DNA from: Mucilaginibacter aquaedulcis
GTDB taxonomy: Bacteria; Bacteroidota; Bacteroidia; Sphingobacteriales; Sphingobacteriaceae
DNA: 64,000 nt
Assembly: GCF_030409325.1 (NCBI RefSeq)
Contig: NZ_JAUFPR010000001.1
Location: forward strand, 930,001 to 994,000
Direction of reading: 5' to 3'
Notes under the pieces: model-generated
What the model saw: only the letters and a program-made list of their open reading frames with translations
Databases searched by the model: none
Told to the model about the DNA's origin: nothing
Shown: piece by piece, positions 43,531-52,164 of the stretch
Layout: each line of letters starts with the position of its first letter
How positions within the stretch are numbered: the first letter of the stretch is position 1
Made by a program: the position numbers and the translations under genes

Positions 43531-43891
43531 CAGGGCTAATGGAAAACAATAACAGTTACTACATTTAACTAATAATGCATCAAAATATTATACAAGACGA
43601 TGCTTTTATAAATTTTTCCTGCAAAAAATTCCAGAAAGCTATAGTATGACTTTTTTTCATCTTTATCAACAAATTCTCATTTTATTACCAAATGCCGATA
43701 TTATTTGTAATAACCATTTAATCAAACTATTACACTGTTAAATTGAATGTTACTTATAATTGACATAACTTGGCACAGCTCTTGAAACATAATACCCAAC
43801 AGGTAATAACCACAATTTTACCTATATTTAATAGCCCGTTAATTTTAACAGGCTGACAACATGACGGTTTTTCTACACATAAAATATTATA
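43531..43891. other. 361-bp divergent gap between the TPR gene and lon
   Basis: Very AT-rich, with no coding frame. Near the lon side it holds a sigma-54-like -24/-12 site (43770-43786). Short inverted words AAATTTTTCC/GGAAA-type occur but no strong hairpin was found. No exact TAnnTTTG box was seen for either gene. Confidence 0.5.
43770..43786 (+). promoter_or_regulatory. Sigma-54-like -24/-12 promoter of lon
   Basis: TTGGCACAGCTCTTGAA matches TGGCAC-N5-TTGC except for A in place of the last C, with GG and GA at the right spacing. Transcription would begin near 43797, about 95 nt before the lon ATG. Confidence 0.45.
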
Positions 43892-46366
43892 ATGAGTTTT
43901 GATCCATTTGATTTCAAAAATGCTTTACCGGTTATAAACGAGGACTCTGAGTTTTTTCCTTTAATGTCTACCGAAGATGAGGAGGAAATGAACAATGAGG
44001 AGATGCCTGAGATATTATCGATACTGCCATTGCGCAACACGGTTTTATTTCCGGGGGTGGTAATACCCATAACTGTTGGCAGAGACAAATCAATTAAACT
44101 AATACGTGATGCCAACAAAGGCAACCGGATGATTGGGGTGGTTGCGCAACAGGATGTGGGGATAGAAGACCCTAATTTTGACCAGTTGAATAAGATAGGC
44201 ACTATTGCCCTTATCATAAAAATGCTGCAAATGCCCGATGGTAACACTACCGTTATCATTCAGGGTAAAAAACGTTTTGTTTTAAAAGAAGAAGTACAAA
44301 GCGAGCCTTACATTAAGGCTACGGTTGAACCTTTTAAAGAAATAAAAGCAAAAGAGGATAAAGAGTTTAAGGCGATGGTATCATCCATTAAGGATATGGC
44401 CATGAACATTATCCAGCTATCGCCCAATATTCCGAGTGAGGCTGGTATCGCTATACGCAACATCGAAAGCACTTCATTCCTGATCAACTTCATATCGTCA
44501 AACATGAATGCCGATATGACAGCCAAACAGCGTTTGCTTGAAGTAGCCAACCTCCGCGAGCGGGCTACCATGGTTCTGGAGCACCTTACTCTTGATTTGC
44601 AAATGCTGGAACTTAAAAACCAGATTCAAACCAAGGTACGGGTTGACCTGGATAAACAACAGCGCGATTACTTTTTAAATCAGCAGTTAAAAACTATCCA
44701 GGAAGAATTAGGAGGTAACTCCCCCGACCTGGAGATTGACAGCCTGCGCCAGCGCGCCGTTAAAAAGAAATGGGCAAAAGAGGTTAAAGACCATTTTGCC
44801 AAAGAGCTTGAAAAATTAACCCGCACCAACCCGGCTGCTGCCGATTATTCGGTACAGATCAATTACCTGGAGCTGTTGCTTGATTTGCCGTGGAACGAGT
44901 TTACCAAAGATAACTTTGACCTTAAACGTGCCCAAAAAGTACTGGATAAAGATCACTTTGGCTTAGATAAAGTAAAACAGCGTATTATTGAATACCTGGC
45001 CGTGCTTAAGTTAAAACATGATATGAAAGCCCCTATCCTTTGTTTGGTGGGCCCTCCCGGAGTTGGAAAAACATCTCTCGGCAAATCAATAGCCAAAGCA
45101 TTGGGCCGCAAATATGTACGTATGGCGCTGGGCGGTATTCGTGATGAAGCCGAGATCAGGGGCCATCGTAAAACATATATTGGTGCAATGCCTGGCCGTA
45201 TCATACAATCGGTAAAAAAGGCAGGAGCTGCCAATCCTGTTTTTATATTAGACGAGATTGATAAAGTAGGTAACGATTTCAGGGGCGATCCATCATCGGC
45301 TTTATTAGAGGTGCTTGACCCTGAACAGAACAGCACCTTTTATGACCACTACGTTGAAATGGATTTTGACCTTTCAAATGTGATGTTCATAGCTACCGCC
45401 AACTCATTGAGTACCATTCAACCTGCTTTGTTAGACAGGATGGAGATCATCGAGGTAAACGGTTACACCATTGAAGAAAAAATTGAGATAGCCAAACAAC
45501 ACCTGTTGCCTAAACAGCGCGAAGCACACGGCTTAAAGCTGAAGGATATCAGCCTTAAAACAGATGTAATTGAAAAGGTGATAGTTGATTATACCCGTGA
45601 ATCGGGTGTGCGCTCGCTGGAAAAAAAGATAGGCTCGGTAGTTCGCGGAGTGGCTAAAAACATAGCACTGGAAGAGGAATACAATCCTGTGGTAAGTAAA
45701 AAGGATATTGAAAAAATACTGGGAGCTCCCATATTTGATAAAGATCTTTATGAAGGTAACGATGTTGCCGGTGTGGTAACAGGCCTAGCCTGGACCTCAG
45801 TTGGCGGCGATATCCTGTTTATTGAAGCAAGTTTAAGTCCCGGTAAAGGTCGCTTAACCTTAACCGGAAGCCTTGGCGATGTGATGAAAGAATCGGTAAC
45901 TATTGCCCTTGCTTATATCAGGGCACATGCAGATTATTTCAATATCAACCCGAAACTGTTTGATCTGTGGGATATACACGTGCACGTTCCGGCAGGTGCT
46001 ACACCAAAAGATGGCCCTTCGGCAGGTATTACCATGCTTACCGCATTGGTTTCGGCTTTTACCCAACGTAAGGTAAAACCAAACCTGGCCATGACCGGCG
46101 AAATCACCCTGCGTGGCCGTGTTTTAGCCGTTGGCGGTATCAAAGAAAAAATACTGGCCGCAAAACGTGCCAACATAAAAGAGATCATTCTCTGCAAATC
46201 AAACCAGAAAGATATATTGGAAATTAAGGAAGATTATATCAAGGATCTTAAATTTCATTATATTACTGATATGCGCGACGTAATTGCACTGGCCCTTTTA
46301 GATGAAAAGGTAAAGGACCCGCTTGACCTAACGGTTAAGGAGGATGTAAAAGCAGTTGCTAATTAA
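43892..46366 (+). CDS. lon: ATP-dependent protease La (Lon)
   Basis: 824 residues. The N-terminal substrate-binding domain spans about 45-250 (ILPLRNTVLFPGVVIPITVGR), followed by a coiled-coil region to about 345. The AAA+ module has Walker A GPPGVGKTSLGK (about 386-397), Walker B VFILDEIDKVG, and sensor residues near the end of 590. The protease domain has the catalytic Ser710 in PKDGPSAGITM and the Lys in GGIKEKILAAKRA (about 753). It degrades misfolded and regulatory proteins in the cytoplasm. A sigma-54-like promoter lies upstream and a strong terminator right after the stop. Confidence 0.97.
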   Translation: MSFDPFDFKNALPVINEDSEFFPLMSTEDEEEMNNEEMPEILSILPLRNTVLFPGVVIPITVGRDKSIKLIRDANKGNRMIGVVAQQDVGIEDPNFDQLNKIGTIALIIKMLQMPDGNTTVIIQGKKRFVLKEEVQSEPYIKATVEPFKEIKAKEDKEFKAMVSSIKDMAMNIIQLSPNIPSEAGIAIRNIESTSFLINFISSNMNADMTAKQRLLEVANLRERATMVLEHLTLDLQMLELKNQIQTKVRVDLDKQQRDYFLNQQLKTIQEELGGNSPDLEIDSLRQRAVKKKWAKEVKDHFAKELEKLTRTNPAAADYSVQINYLELLLDLPWNEFTKDNFDLKRAQKVLDKDHFGLDKVKQRIIEYLAVLKLKHDMKAPILCLVGPPGVGKTSLGKSIAKALGRKYVRMALGGIRDEAEIRGHRKTYIGAMPGRIIQSVKKAGAANPVFILDEIDKVGNDFRGDPSSALLEVLDPEQNSTFYDHYVEMDFDLSNVMFIATANSLSTIQPALLDRMEIIEVNGYTIEEKIEIAKQHLLPKQREAHGLKLKDISLKTDVIEKVIVDYTRESGVRSLEKKIGSVVRGVAKNIALEEEYNPVVSKKDIEKILGAPIFDKDLYEGNDVAGVVTGLAWTSVGGDILFIEASLSPGKGRLTLTGSLGDVMKESVTIALAYIRAHADYFNINPKLFDLWDIHVHVPAGATPKDGPSAGITMLTALVSAFTQRKVKPNLAMTGEITLRGRVLAVGGIKEKILAAKRANIKEIILCKSNQKDILEIKEDYIKDLKFHYITDMRDVIALALLDEKVKDPLDLTVKEDVKAVAN

Positions 46367-46407
46367 AAAAGAGGGGTTAAAATTTTATTTTAACCCCTCT
46401 TTTTTTG
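46365..46407 (+). terminator. lon terminator
   Basis: An 18-bp stem with core GAGGGGTTAAAA (46371-46382) and TTTTAACCCCTC (46388-46399), framed by A and T tracts, starting at the stop codon. Confidence 0.85.
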
Positions 46408-46462
46408 CGGTATATAAATCAGTTCAAATTTTTATATTAGGCACTCAATATTAAAACACCTA

Positions 46463-47410
46463 ATGCTCAATAAACTATTCCTGACACTGCTGTGCCTGTT
46501 TGCTACCATCGGTTCATTTGCTCAAACACGCAGCCACGAATTTGCCATACAAACAGACAACGATTCGTACCTCGGTCAGGGTTCTGACAGGTATTACACC
46601 AACGGAATTTTCTTTTATTATCGTAAGGCCTTAAAAGCCAACAACGATCTTCAAAACAAAGTCTTAGGTTTTGAGATAGGGCAAAAAATGTACAACCCGC
46701 AATCGGGCTATGTACCCAATGCCGATTTTATCGACAGGCCATTTGCCGCATACACTTATATTGGCTCAACACTTAACTTATTGTATAAGAACGAGGGTAA
46801 TCTTAAATTAAGCGCCCAGATAGGCCTGGTTGGCCCGGCAGCAGGCGGCGAGCCTGTACAAAAGCTTATTCATAACACCTTTGGCTTTTACCACCTGAAC
46901 GGCTGGCAATACCAGATCAGGAATGATGCAGAACTTAACCTGGGTGCCGAATACAATAAATTACTGGCCAGGGCATCATGGATCGACGTCAGTTTAGCTT
47001 CTTACGCAAACCTCGGTAATGGCTTTACCGGTGCAGGAGTAGGCCCGTTGCTGCGTTTAGGAAATTTCAATCAGTTATTCAACTCGGTAAGTACGCAAAG
47101 TACTGTTTCGGCGCAAGACCAAACCGGACTGTTGCATGCACATGAAATCTTCTTTTATTACAAACCACAGGTTAACGGCGTACTTTATGATGCTACCATA
47201 CAAGGCAGCCTGTTAAGAAGCCATGACCCAAACAGCCAGGAAGTTACCTTGAATAAAAAACCGGTAATATTCAGCAATCAGCTGGGCGTGGCCTTTACCA
47301 CCAGCCGTTTTGCATTTGACATAGCAGCCATATTCCATACCAAGGATGTTGAGGAAATGATCAGATCGCACCAATGGGCCAGCATCACCGGAGCCTACAG
47401 GTTTAAATAA
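46463..47410 (+). CDS. LpxR-family lipid A 3'-O-deacylase-like outer-membrane protein
   Basis: 315 residues with a signal peptide (about 1-20, cut after SFA). The LpxR/DUF2219 pattern is clear: the N-terminal EFAIQTDNDSYLGQGSDRYYTNGIFFYY (about 25-52, with Asn, Asp and Thr of the active site in the family), GFEIGQKMYNPQ, DRPFAAYTYIG and IHNTFGFYHLNGWQYQI. Alternating strands continue to the last residues TGAYRFK. LpxR of Salmonella removes the 3'-acyloxyacyl chain from lipid A. Single gene, ending in a repeat array convergent with arfB. Confidence 0.86.
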   Translation: MLNKLFLTLLCLFATIGSFAQTRSHEFAIQTDNDSYLGQGSDRYYTNGIFFYYRKALKANNDLQNKVLGFEIGQKMYNPQSGYVPNADFIDRPFAAYTYIGSTLNLLYKNEGNLKLSAQIGLVGPAAGGEPVQKLIHNTFGFYHLNGWQYQIRNDAELNLGAEYNKLLARASWIDVSLASYANLGNGFTGAGVGPLLRLGNFNQLFNSVSTQSTVSAQDQTGLLHAHEIFFYYKPQVNGVLYDATIQGSLLRSHDPNSQEVTLNKKPVIFSNQLGVAFTTSRFAFDIAAIFHTKDVEEMIRSHQWASITGAYRFK

Positions 47411-47414
47411 GTAT

Positions 47415-47468
47415 CAGAATTTGAGAGGTATCAAAATAAACAAACAATTCTATAATTCTCAAATTCTG
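47415..47468. repeat. Octamer array, AAATTCTG family, between LpxR-like and arfB genes
   Basis: Right-arm units CAATTCTA, TAATTCTC, AAATTCTG at exact 8-bp spacing (47445-47468) face CAGAATTTGAGA (47415-47426), giving a 12-bp perfect inverted repeat. Confidence 0.65.
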
Positions 47469-47503
47469 TAAGCTTTGATTCAGATAATCTTAATCAAAGC
47501 TTA
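47469..47503 (-). terminator. arfB terminator overlapping its stop codon
   Basis: TAAGCTTTGATT (47469-47480) and its complement (47492-47503) form a 12-bp perfect stem with an 11-nt loop. The arfB stop (47490-47492) is inside the structure. The T tract is weak, so termination is only likely. Confidence 0.5.
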
Positions 47504-47897
47504 CCTTACGGTTCTCTTTTTTAGAGGCGTGTTTCTTTTTATCGTTTAAACGGGCCGCTTTGGCAGCTTTGCTTACTTTGGTGGGCCTGCGCACTTTTGG
47601 TTTCTGTAAAGCCTTTGTAAGCAGCACTACAAGCCTTTCTACAGCCTTTTCCTTGTTCAGATATTGACTTCGTTCTTCATCGCAAATAACTTGAACCAAA
47701 CCGTCTTTATTTAACCGGTTTTGAAGTTTATCGGCCAGCAGTACTTTTTCTTCATCAGTAAATAATCCCGATTCGTTAATGTTGAATAAAAGTTCAACCT
47801 TGCTCGATACCTTGTTTACGTTTTGACCTCCCTTACCCCCACTGCGCGATGTTTTATAAGTAATTTCGGTTTGAAGAGCTGATTTTGTAAGGTTCAT
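47490..47897 (-). CDS. arfB: Alternative ribosome-rescue factor (peptidyl-tRNA hydrolase)
   Basis: 135 residues. The release-factor-like domain carries the catalytic GGQ in TSRSGGKGGQNVNKVSSKVELLF (about 16-38), followed by a small alpha/beta domain and a basic C-terminal tail (RRPTKVSKAAKAARLNDKKKHASKKENRK, about 103-131) that in ArfB/YaeJ enters the empty mRNA channel of stalled ribosomes. No codon-recognition domain is present, so it is not RF1/RF2. The ATG is 4 bp from an exact -7 box, so the mRNA is probably leaderless. Confidence 0.94.
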   Translation of the reverse strand: MNLTKSALQTEITYKTSRSGGKGGQNVNKVSSKVELLFNINESGLFTDEEKVLLADKLQNRLNKDGLVQVICDEERSQYLNKEKAVERLVVLLTKALQKPKVRRPTKVSKAAKAARLNDKKKHASKKENRKVSFD

Positions 47898-47901
47898 TTT
47901 T

Positions 47902-47909
47902 CAAAAGTA
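47902..47909 (-). promoter_or_regulatory. -7 box (TACTTTTG on minus strand) of arfB, probably leaderless
   Basis: Exact TAnnTTTG ending 4 bp before the ATG at 47897. Confidence 0.6.
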
Positions 47910-47999
47910 ATCATTTTCTGCACCGCCAATCATAAATTAAGTAGCGTGGTTTAAAACAGGCTGTTCAACATAATATGCTTACCTCACCAACCATTCACA

Positions 48000-48007
48000 T
48001 AATTTTG
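48000..48007 (+). promoter_or_regulatory. -7 box (TAATTTTG) of cmk
   Basis: Exact TAnnTTTG, 16 bp before the ATG at 48024; the in-frame GTG at 48015 would be at or near the first transcribed base. Confidence 0.6.
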
Positions 48008-48023
48008 TACTTTAGTGGCGCTT

Positions 48024-48698
48024 ATGAAAAAAAATATTGTAGTAGCAATTGATGGGTATTCATCATGTGGTAAAAGTACGCTGGCCAAGGCTTTAGCCAA
48101 AAAACTTCACTTTATTTATGTAGATAGCGGGGCCATGTATCGCGCCGTTGCCCTCTACTTTTTGCGCAACAATATTGATGTACACAATCATGAGCAAATT
48201 GAGGAAGCCCTGAAAAACATCCATCTCAACTTTCACTCCCGCGACTATCAAACCCACATCACCCTTAATGATGAGGAAGTATCTGAAGAGATACGCCTGA
48301 TGCCGGTTTCTGAAAAAGTAAGCGAGGTATCGGCCCTGCGCGAGGTACGTAAAGAGATGGTGAAACAGCAGCAGCGCATGGGTCACTCTAAAAATATTGT
48401 GATGGACGGTCGCGACATCGGCACAACGGTTTTCCCTAATGCCACCGTGAAAATATTCATGACAGCCGACCCAAAAGTTCGTGCCGAACGGAGGTATAAA
48501 GAGATCATCGACAAGAATCCCGAAATTACATTAGAAGAGGTATTTGAGAACATCGCCCACCGCGATTACCAGGACACCACCAGGGAAGAAAGTCCGTTGG
48601 TAAGGGCTGCAGATGCTGTTGTTTTAGACAATACCAACCTTACCCCCGAGCAGCAATTAGATTTTGCACTGGAAAGAGTGCGCCCGTTTATTCTTTAG
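48024..48698 (+). CDS. cmk: Cytidylate kinase
   Basis: 224 residues from the ATG at 48024 (MKKNIVVAIDGYSSCGKST); an in-frame GTG three codons earlier (48015) is possible but close to the predicted transcription start. It phosphorylates CMP and dCMP. The P-loop is GYSSCGKSTLAKAL (about 9-22), followed by YVDSGAMYRAVAL (about 33-45), and the nucleotide-binding DGRDIGTTVFPNA (about 129-141) and LID region RAERRYKEI. A convergent neighbour is the dCMP deaminase gene, the two joined by an octamer array. Confidence 0.95.
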   Translation: MKKNIVVAIDGYSSCGKSTLAKALAKKLHFIYVDSGAMYRAVALYFLRNNIDVHNHEQIEEALKNIHLNFHSRDYQTHITLNDEEVSEEIRLMPVSEKVSEVSALREVRKEMVKQQQRMGHSKNIVMDGRDIGTTVFPNATVKIFMTADPKVRAERRYKEIIDKNPEITLEEVFENIAHRDYQDTTREESPLVRAADAVVLDNTNLTPEQQLDFALERVRPFIL

Positions 48699-48864
48699 GA
48701 TTATAAGACGATTGGACTTTAGGACTAATAGAAAAACAAAAAACTGATTTAACGATACTACACTTGTTCTTCAGCAACTTTTAGAGTTTAAATCCTTTGT
48801 CCAAAAGTCTTTTATCTAATAGTCCTAAAGTCTAATAATCCTAAAGTCCCATAGTCTATAAATC
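48699..48864. repeat. Octamer array, GACTTTAG family, two facing arms between cmk and dCMP deaminase
   Basis: Left units GATTATAA, GACGATTG, GACTTTAG, GACTAATA at exact 8-bp spacing (48699-48730), starting right at the cmk stop. Right-arm units TAATAGTC, CTAAAGTC, TAATAATC, CTAAAGTC, CCATAGTC, TATAAATC (48817-48864) are also 8 bp apart and run into the deaminase stop. It is the longest array seen. Confidence 0.75.
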
Positions 48865-49314
48865 GTCTTTAAATTTCTCTGCCTTAACTCCAAACTTATT
48901 CAAAAAGTCGACACCTTCATCGCTGGGTAAGCCTTTATATTCTGCGTATGATTTATCAAAGTAAACATGTTTGATGCCAGCCGAAAATATCAGGCGGGCA
49001 CAAGGCAAACACGGCGATAAGGTAATATACAGCGTTGCGCCTTCCAGTTTGGCTCCGTTTTTCACAGCGTATAAAATCGCATTTTCTTCGGCATGCAGTG
49101 CGAGTGAGCAGCTGCCTTTTGAATCTCGCGGACATCCCTCAGCCGGCCATTCCTCATCACAGTTATGCGTACCTGCAGGCGGCCCGTTATAACCTATGGA
49201 GATAATACGGGTATCACGGGTTAAAACTGCCCCCACATGGGCTTTTACGCAGTGCGAACGCTTAGCCAGATCAGTAGCCAGATTCATGAAAATATGATCG
49301 AAACTTGGTTTCAT
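48856..49314 (-). CDS. dCMP deaminase family protein (ComEB-like)
   Basis: 152 residues of the zinc cytidine/deoxycytidylate deaminase fold. The zinc ligand and catalytic Glu are in LHAEENAILYAV (about 74-85), and the Cys pair is in LSPCLPCARLIF (about 101-112). An N-terminal insertion with HNCDEEWPAEGCPRDSKGSC (about 49-68) matches the second zinc site of dCMP deaminases. It makes dUMP for thymidylate synthesis. Alone on its strand before the MFS gene's stop. Confidence 0.92.
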   Translation of the reverse strand: MKPSFDHIFMNLATDLAKRSHCVKAHVGAVLTRDTRIISIGYNGPPAGTHNCDEEWPAEGCPRDSKGSCSLALHAEENAILYAVKNGAKLEGATLYITLSPCLPCARLIFSAGIKHVYFDKSYAEYKGLPSDEGVDFLNKFGVKAEKFKDDL

Positions 49315-49341
49315 TTGCTTAATTGGTTTAAAAACAACAAT

Positions 49342-49406
49342 GGTTCATTAGTTAATTGGTATTGCTACCAAGAACCCAATGAACCATTGAAGTAATGAAC
49401 TAAATA
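49342..49406. repeat. Octamer array, GGTTCATT family
   Basis: Left units GGTTCATT, AGTTAATT (49342-49357); right units ACCAAGAA, CCCAATGA, ACCATTGA, AGTAATGA, ACTAAATA (49367-49406) at exact 8-bp spacing. The arms are complementary and the array ends at the MFS stop codon. Confidence 0.65.
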
Positions 49407-51041
49407 TTAATGTCCGCCTTTTGCTTCTACGTGGTCAAGGTCAATACCCTGGCTGCGCAGTTCGCGGCTCACCTTCCAGGCAAAATATGCCAGGTAAGCA
49501 AAGCCTATAGCAGGTACAATATATGAGAAGTGTATACCGCTCATGCCTTTAATAATATCGTTACTGCCGTCGGCAATTTTACCTTGCAGCGGTGGTATAA
49601 TAGAACCGCCCAGGATCATCATGATTAAAAATGCCGAACCCTGGCTGGTATATTTACCCAAACCTGTAATTGACAATGCAAATATAGATGGCCACATAAT
49701 AGAGCAGCATAAGCCACCGCTAATGAAAGCGAAAGTAGCTACCCTGCCGGTTGTAAACAGACCGATCAAAACAAATATTACACCTAATAAACCCAGTACC
49801 GATAGCGTACGGGTTGGCTTTTGCTGACCAATAAAGAAAGCCACAATTAGTACAGAAACACAAATTGCATAAGTATACAGGTTGCTTACATTAACACCGC
49901 TAACCACGTTGGCAAACAACACTAACCCGAATGCAACAAATGGTACAATGATGTATAAAATATATTTGGTTGTTTTTGATAAATTGAACGCGTCAATTGA
50001 TCCTGCAAAACGGCCTATCATCAAGCTACCCCAGTATAATGAAATATAGGGTGCAATATCCGACTCGTTAAATGAACCAAACTCAGGTGTTTTCAATAAC
50101 GATCCCATGTTACTTTGTAGGGTTACCTCGGTACCTACATAGGTAAAAATGGCAATCATACCTAAAATCAATTGAGGGTATTGCATAGCACCCCAGCCCT
50201 CTTTACTCTTTTTGGCGGCAAAAATGGTACCTACCAGCGTAAATATGATAATAGCCAATGAAGCGTAAACGAAATACTGGCTTGGGATATGTATAGCTAA
50301 GCTAAGCGGGTCGGCTGCTAATATGAGAAGGAATGCTATAAAAATGATGAACAATGGTTTATTAGCCTTGCTGCTTGATTCCATTTTTTCGTCGCTGGTA
50401 ACCTTAGGCAGGTTGGAGAACCAGAAGAAAATAGCTACAGCTATAAATAATGCTGCAAGCATATAGTAGAGGTTATTGATAGATGATATTTTAACCTCAG
50501 ATGCAGCAGCTTTAGCCGATGCCGAACCGAACAATACCACACTCACTACAATCGGGCCTAATAAGGCACCTATATTATTGATACTACCAGCAAAATTTAA
50601 ACGGTTTGAGCCTGTTTCTGCAGGGCCCAAAGCAACCACAAACGGGTTTGCCGCCGTTTGCTGTAATGAAAAACCTACGGCAATAATAAAAAATACCGCC
50701 AGGATAAACCCAAATGAACCTGTAGCCACCGCGGGGATCATTCCCAATGCGCCTAAGGCCGATATCACCAAACCTAATATGATACCATTTTTATAGCCCA
50801 GCTTATTCATGATATCAACCTTACTGGCTTGTGACGCAAAATAAAGTATTAACGAACCGATAAAATACCCACCATAAAACGTAAAATCTATCAGTTGCGA
50901 CTCAAATTGAGTTAAATGAAAATGCGTTTTACAAAATGGTATGAAAATACCGTTTGATGCAGCTAAAAAGCCCCAGAAGAAAAATACAGTGATCAGCGTA
51001 TACAATGCTGAGCTGTAATTCTTTTTGTCGTTTTGTTCCAT
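49407..51041 (-). CDS. MFS transporter, FucP/GluP sugar-permease type
   Basis: 544 residues with about 12-14 membrane helices, longer than E. coli FucP (438). The N-terminus [23 protein letters not shown] and [42 protein letters not shown] (about 143-184) are FucP/GluP features. A hydrophilic loop near 215-235 ([16 protein letters not shown]) and an extra helical pair around 240-285 account for the length. Conserved residues for sugar-proton symport are present in the repeat; the sugar (fucose, glucose/galactose or N-acetylglucosamine) cannot be fixed. Single gene, divergent from the LysE-type gene. Confidence 0.85.
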   Translation of the reverse strand: MEQNDKKNYSSALYTLITVFFFWGFLAASNGIFIPFCKTHFHLTQFESQLIDFTFYGGYFIGSLILYFASQASKVDIMNKLGYKNGIILGLVISALGALGMIPAVATGSFGFILAVFFIIAVGFSLQQTAANPFVVALGPAETGSNRLNFAGSINNIGALLGPIVVSVVLFGSASAKAAASEVKISSINNLYYMLAALFIAVAIFFWFSNLPKVTSDEKMESSSKANKPLFIIFIAFLLILAADPLSLAIHIPSQYFVYASLAIIIFTLVGTIFAAKKSKEGWGAMQYPQLILGMIAIFTYVGTEVTLQSNMGSLLKTPEFGSFNESDIAPYISLYWGSLMIGRFAGSIDAFNLSKTTKYILYIIVPFVAFGLVLFANVVSGVNVSNLYTYAICVSVLIVAFFIGQQKPTRTLSVLGLLGVIFVLIGLFTTGRVATFAFISGGLCCSIMWPSIFALSITGLGKYTSQGSAFLIMMILGGSIIPPLQGKIADGSNDIIKGMSGIHFSYIVPAIGFAYLAYFAWKVSRELRSQGIDLDHVEAKGGH

Positions 51042-51211
51042 TGTAATGTTTAGTTATTCGGGATATTTTTTGAATCGCTAAACATAATCCATTTTTTGTA
51101 AAAAGTGACTATACTTTTTCAAATTAAATAAATCACAATTTTAAGTTTCGTTGTTTAAGAGATAAAATTGCATATTCGCATGGTTCAAAATTTGGAACTT
51201 AAGCCTCAATA

Positions 51212-51868
51212 ATGATAGAAGCTGTTATTTCGGGAATTGGGATTGGATTAGTGTTAACGTTTTTGACTGGCCCGGTCTTTTTTGCTCTTATTAAAACCAG
51301 CATTGAAAAAGGCTTTCATGCAGGCGTTGCCCTTGCTCTGGGTGTAGTTTGCAGCGATATTGTTTTTGTGGGTGCCATTCTGTTTGGCTCTCAGTATTTT
51401 GATATATCAAACCATGCCAAAACTGTAGCCGGTGTTGTTGGCAGTATCATATTATTTAGTGTAGGCATCCGCTACCTGTTTAAAAAAGGCGAGGTTAACT
51501 ATAATAATAAAGTTCCCTCGGGCATTAACCGCGCAGGCTATTTTTTAAAGGGCTTCTTGATGTGCATTTTTAACCCTACCCTGCTCTTTCATTGGATAAC
51601 TGTTATAGGTACCGCAAGTACCGTTTTTCACGAAGGAGTTGCCCATCGCTCCATTAAAATTGCCGTAATGTTTGCCACCGTACTTATTGTACAATTCGGC
51701 ATGGATACCACCAAAGCCTTTTACGCCAATAAACTGCGCGATAAAATATCGGTTAAATTAGTACACCGCCTTAACGAGGTAGCCGGTATAGCCCTCATTA
51801 TCGCCTCACTTATTTTAGTAGATAAACTGGTAACCCATTTTATATTCGCGGCCCCGGCGGTATCGTAA
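51212..51868 (+). CDS. LysE-family amino-acid exporter
   Basis: 218 residues, about six membrane helices. It begins MIEAVISGIGIGLVLTFLTGPVFFALIKTSIEKGF, the LysE/RhtB pattern with the conserved GPVFF...GF; the second half is FLKGFLMCIFNPTLLFHWITVIG (about 111-133). Members export lysine, arginine, threonine, homoserine or related small molecules. No regulator gene (lysG-like) adjoins it. The substrate is unknown; it does not sit with the lysine transaminase gene, about 23 kb away. Confidence 0.86.
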   Translation: MIEAVISGIGIGLVLTFLTGPVFFALIKTSIEKGFHAGVALALGVVCSDIVFVGAILFGSQYFDISNHAKTVAGVVGSIILFSVGIRYLFKKGEVNYNNKVPSGINRAGYFLKGFLMCIFNPTLLFHWITVIGTASTVFHEGVAHRSIKIAVMFATVLIVQFGMDTTKAFYANKLRDKISVKLVHRLNEVAGIALIIASLILVDKLVTHFIFAAPAVS

Positions 51869-51889
51869 ATTTCTACCTATCATTTATTT

Positions 51890-52048
51890 TGTCTGGACCA
51901 GGATTCATTTGATTACAGGATTTTCTATGCTTCGTTAATTTGTAACGGGCTGCATAAAAAACATTTGTCATATATAATAGATACAGACTTTAATCATATT
52001 GTATAGAAATCCCAATAATCCTTTAATCCTAAAAATCAGGTTCAGACA
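51890..52048. repeat. Long inverted intergenic element with 8-9 bp words
   Basis: The 296-bp gap between the LysE-type gene and purF contains arms TGTCTGGACC (51890-51899) and GGTTCAGACA (52039-52048), nearly complementary. Inside are words AATCCCAAT, AATCCTTT, AATCCTAA at 8-9 bp spacing on the right and AGGATTCAT, TTGATTAC, AGGATTTT on the left. Confidence 0.55.
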
Positions 52049-52095
52049 ATTCGCTTTGCTTCGTTTCTTCTCAACAACATAAAGCCGAATATGGC

Positions 52096-52131
52096 AAACA
52101 AAAAAGGCGATGAATCTAAATCCATCGCCTT
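52096..52131 (-). terminator. purF terminator
   Basis: On the minus strand AAGGCGATG (52131-52123) pairs with CATCGCCTT (52112-52104) and is followed by TTTTTTG, 34 bp after the purF stop. Confidence 0.8.
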
Positions 52132-52164
52132 GTATATCATGTTCCCCTTTGGGGGGTTAGGCTT

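Noticed and set aside
48699..49406. CRISPR array
   Set aside because: Units are 7-9 bp, degenerate and without spacers of 25-40 bp; no cas genes are nearby.
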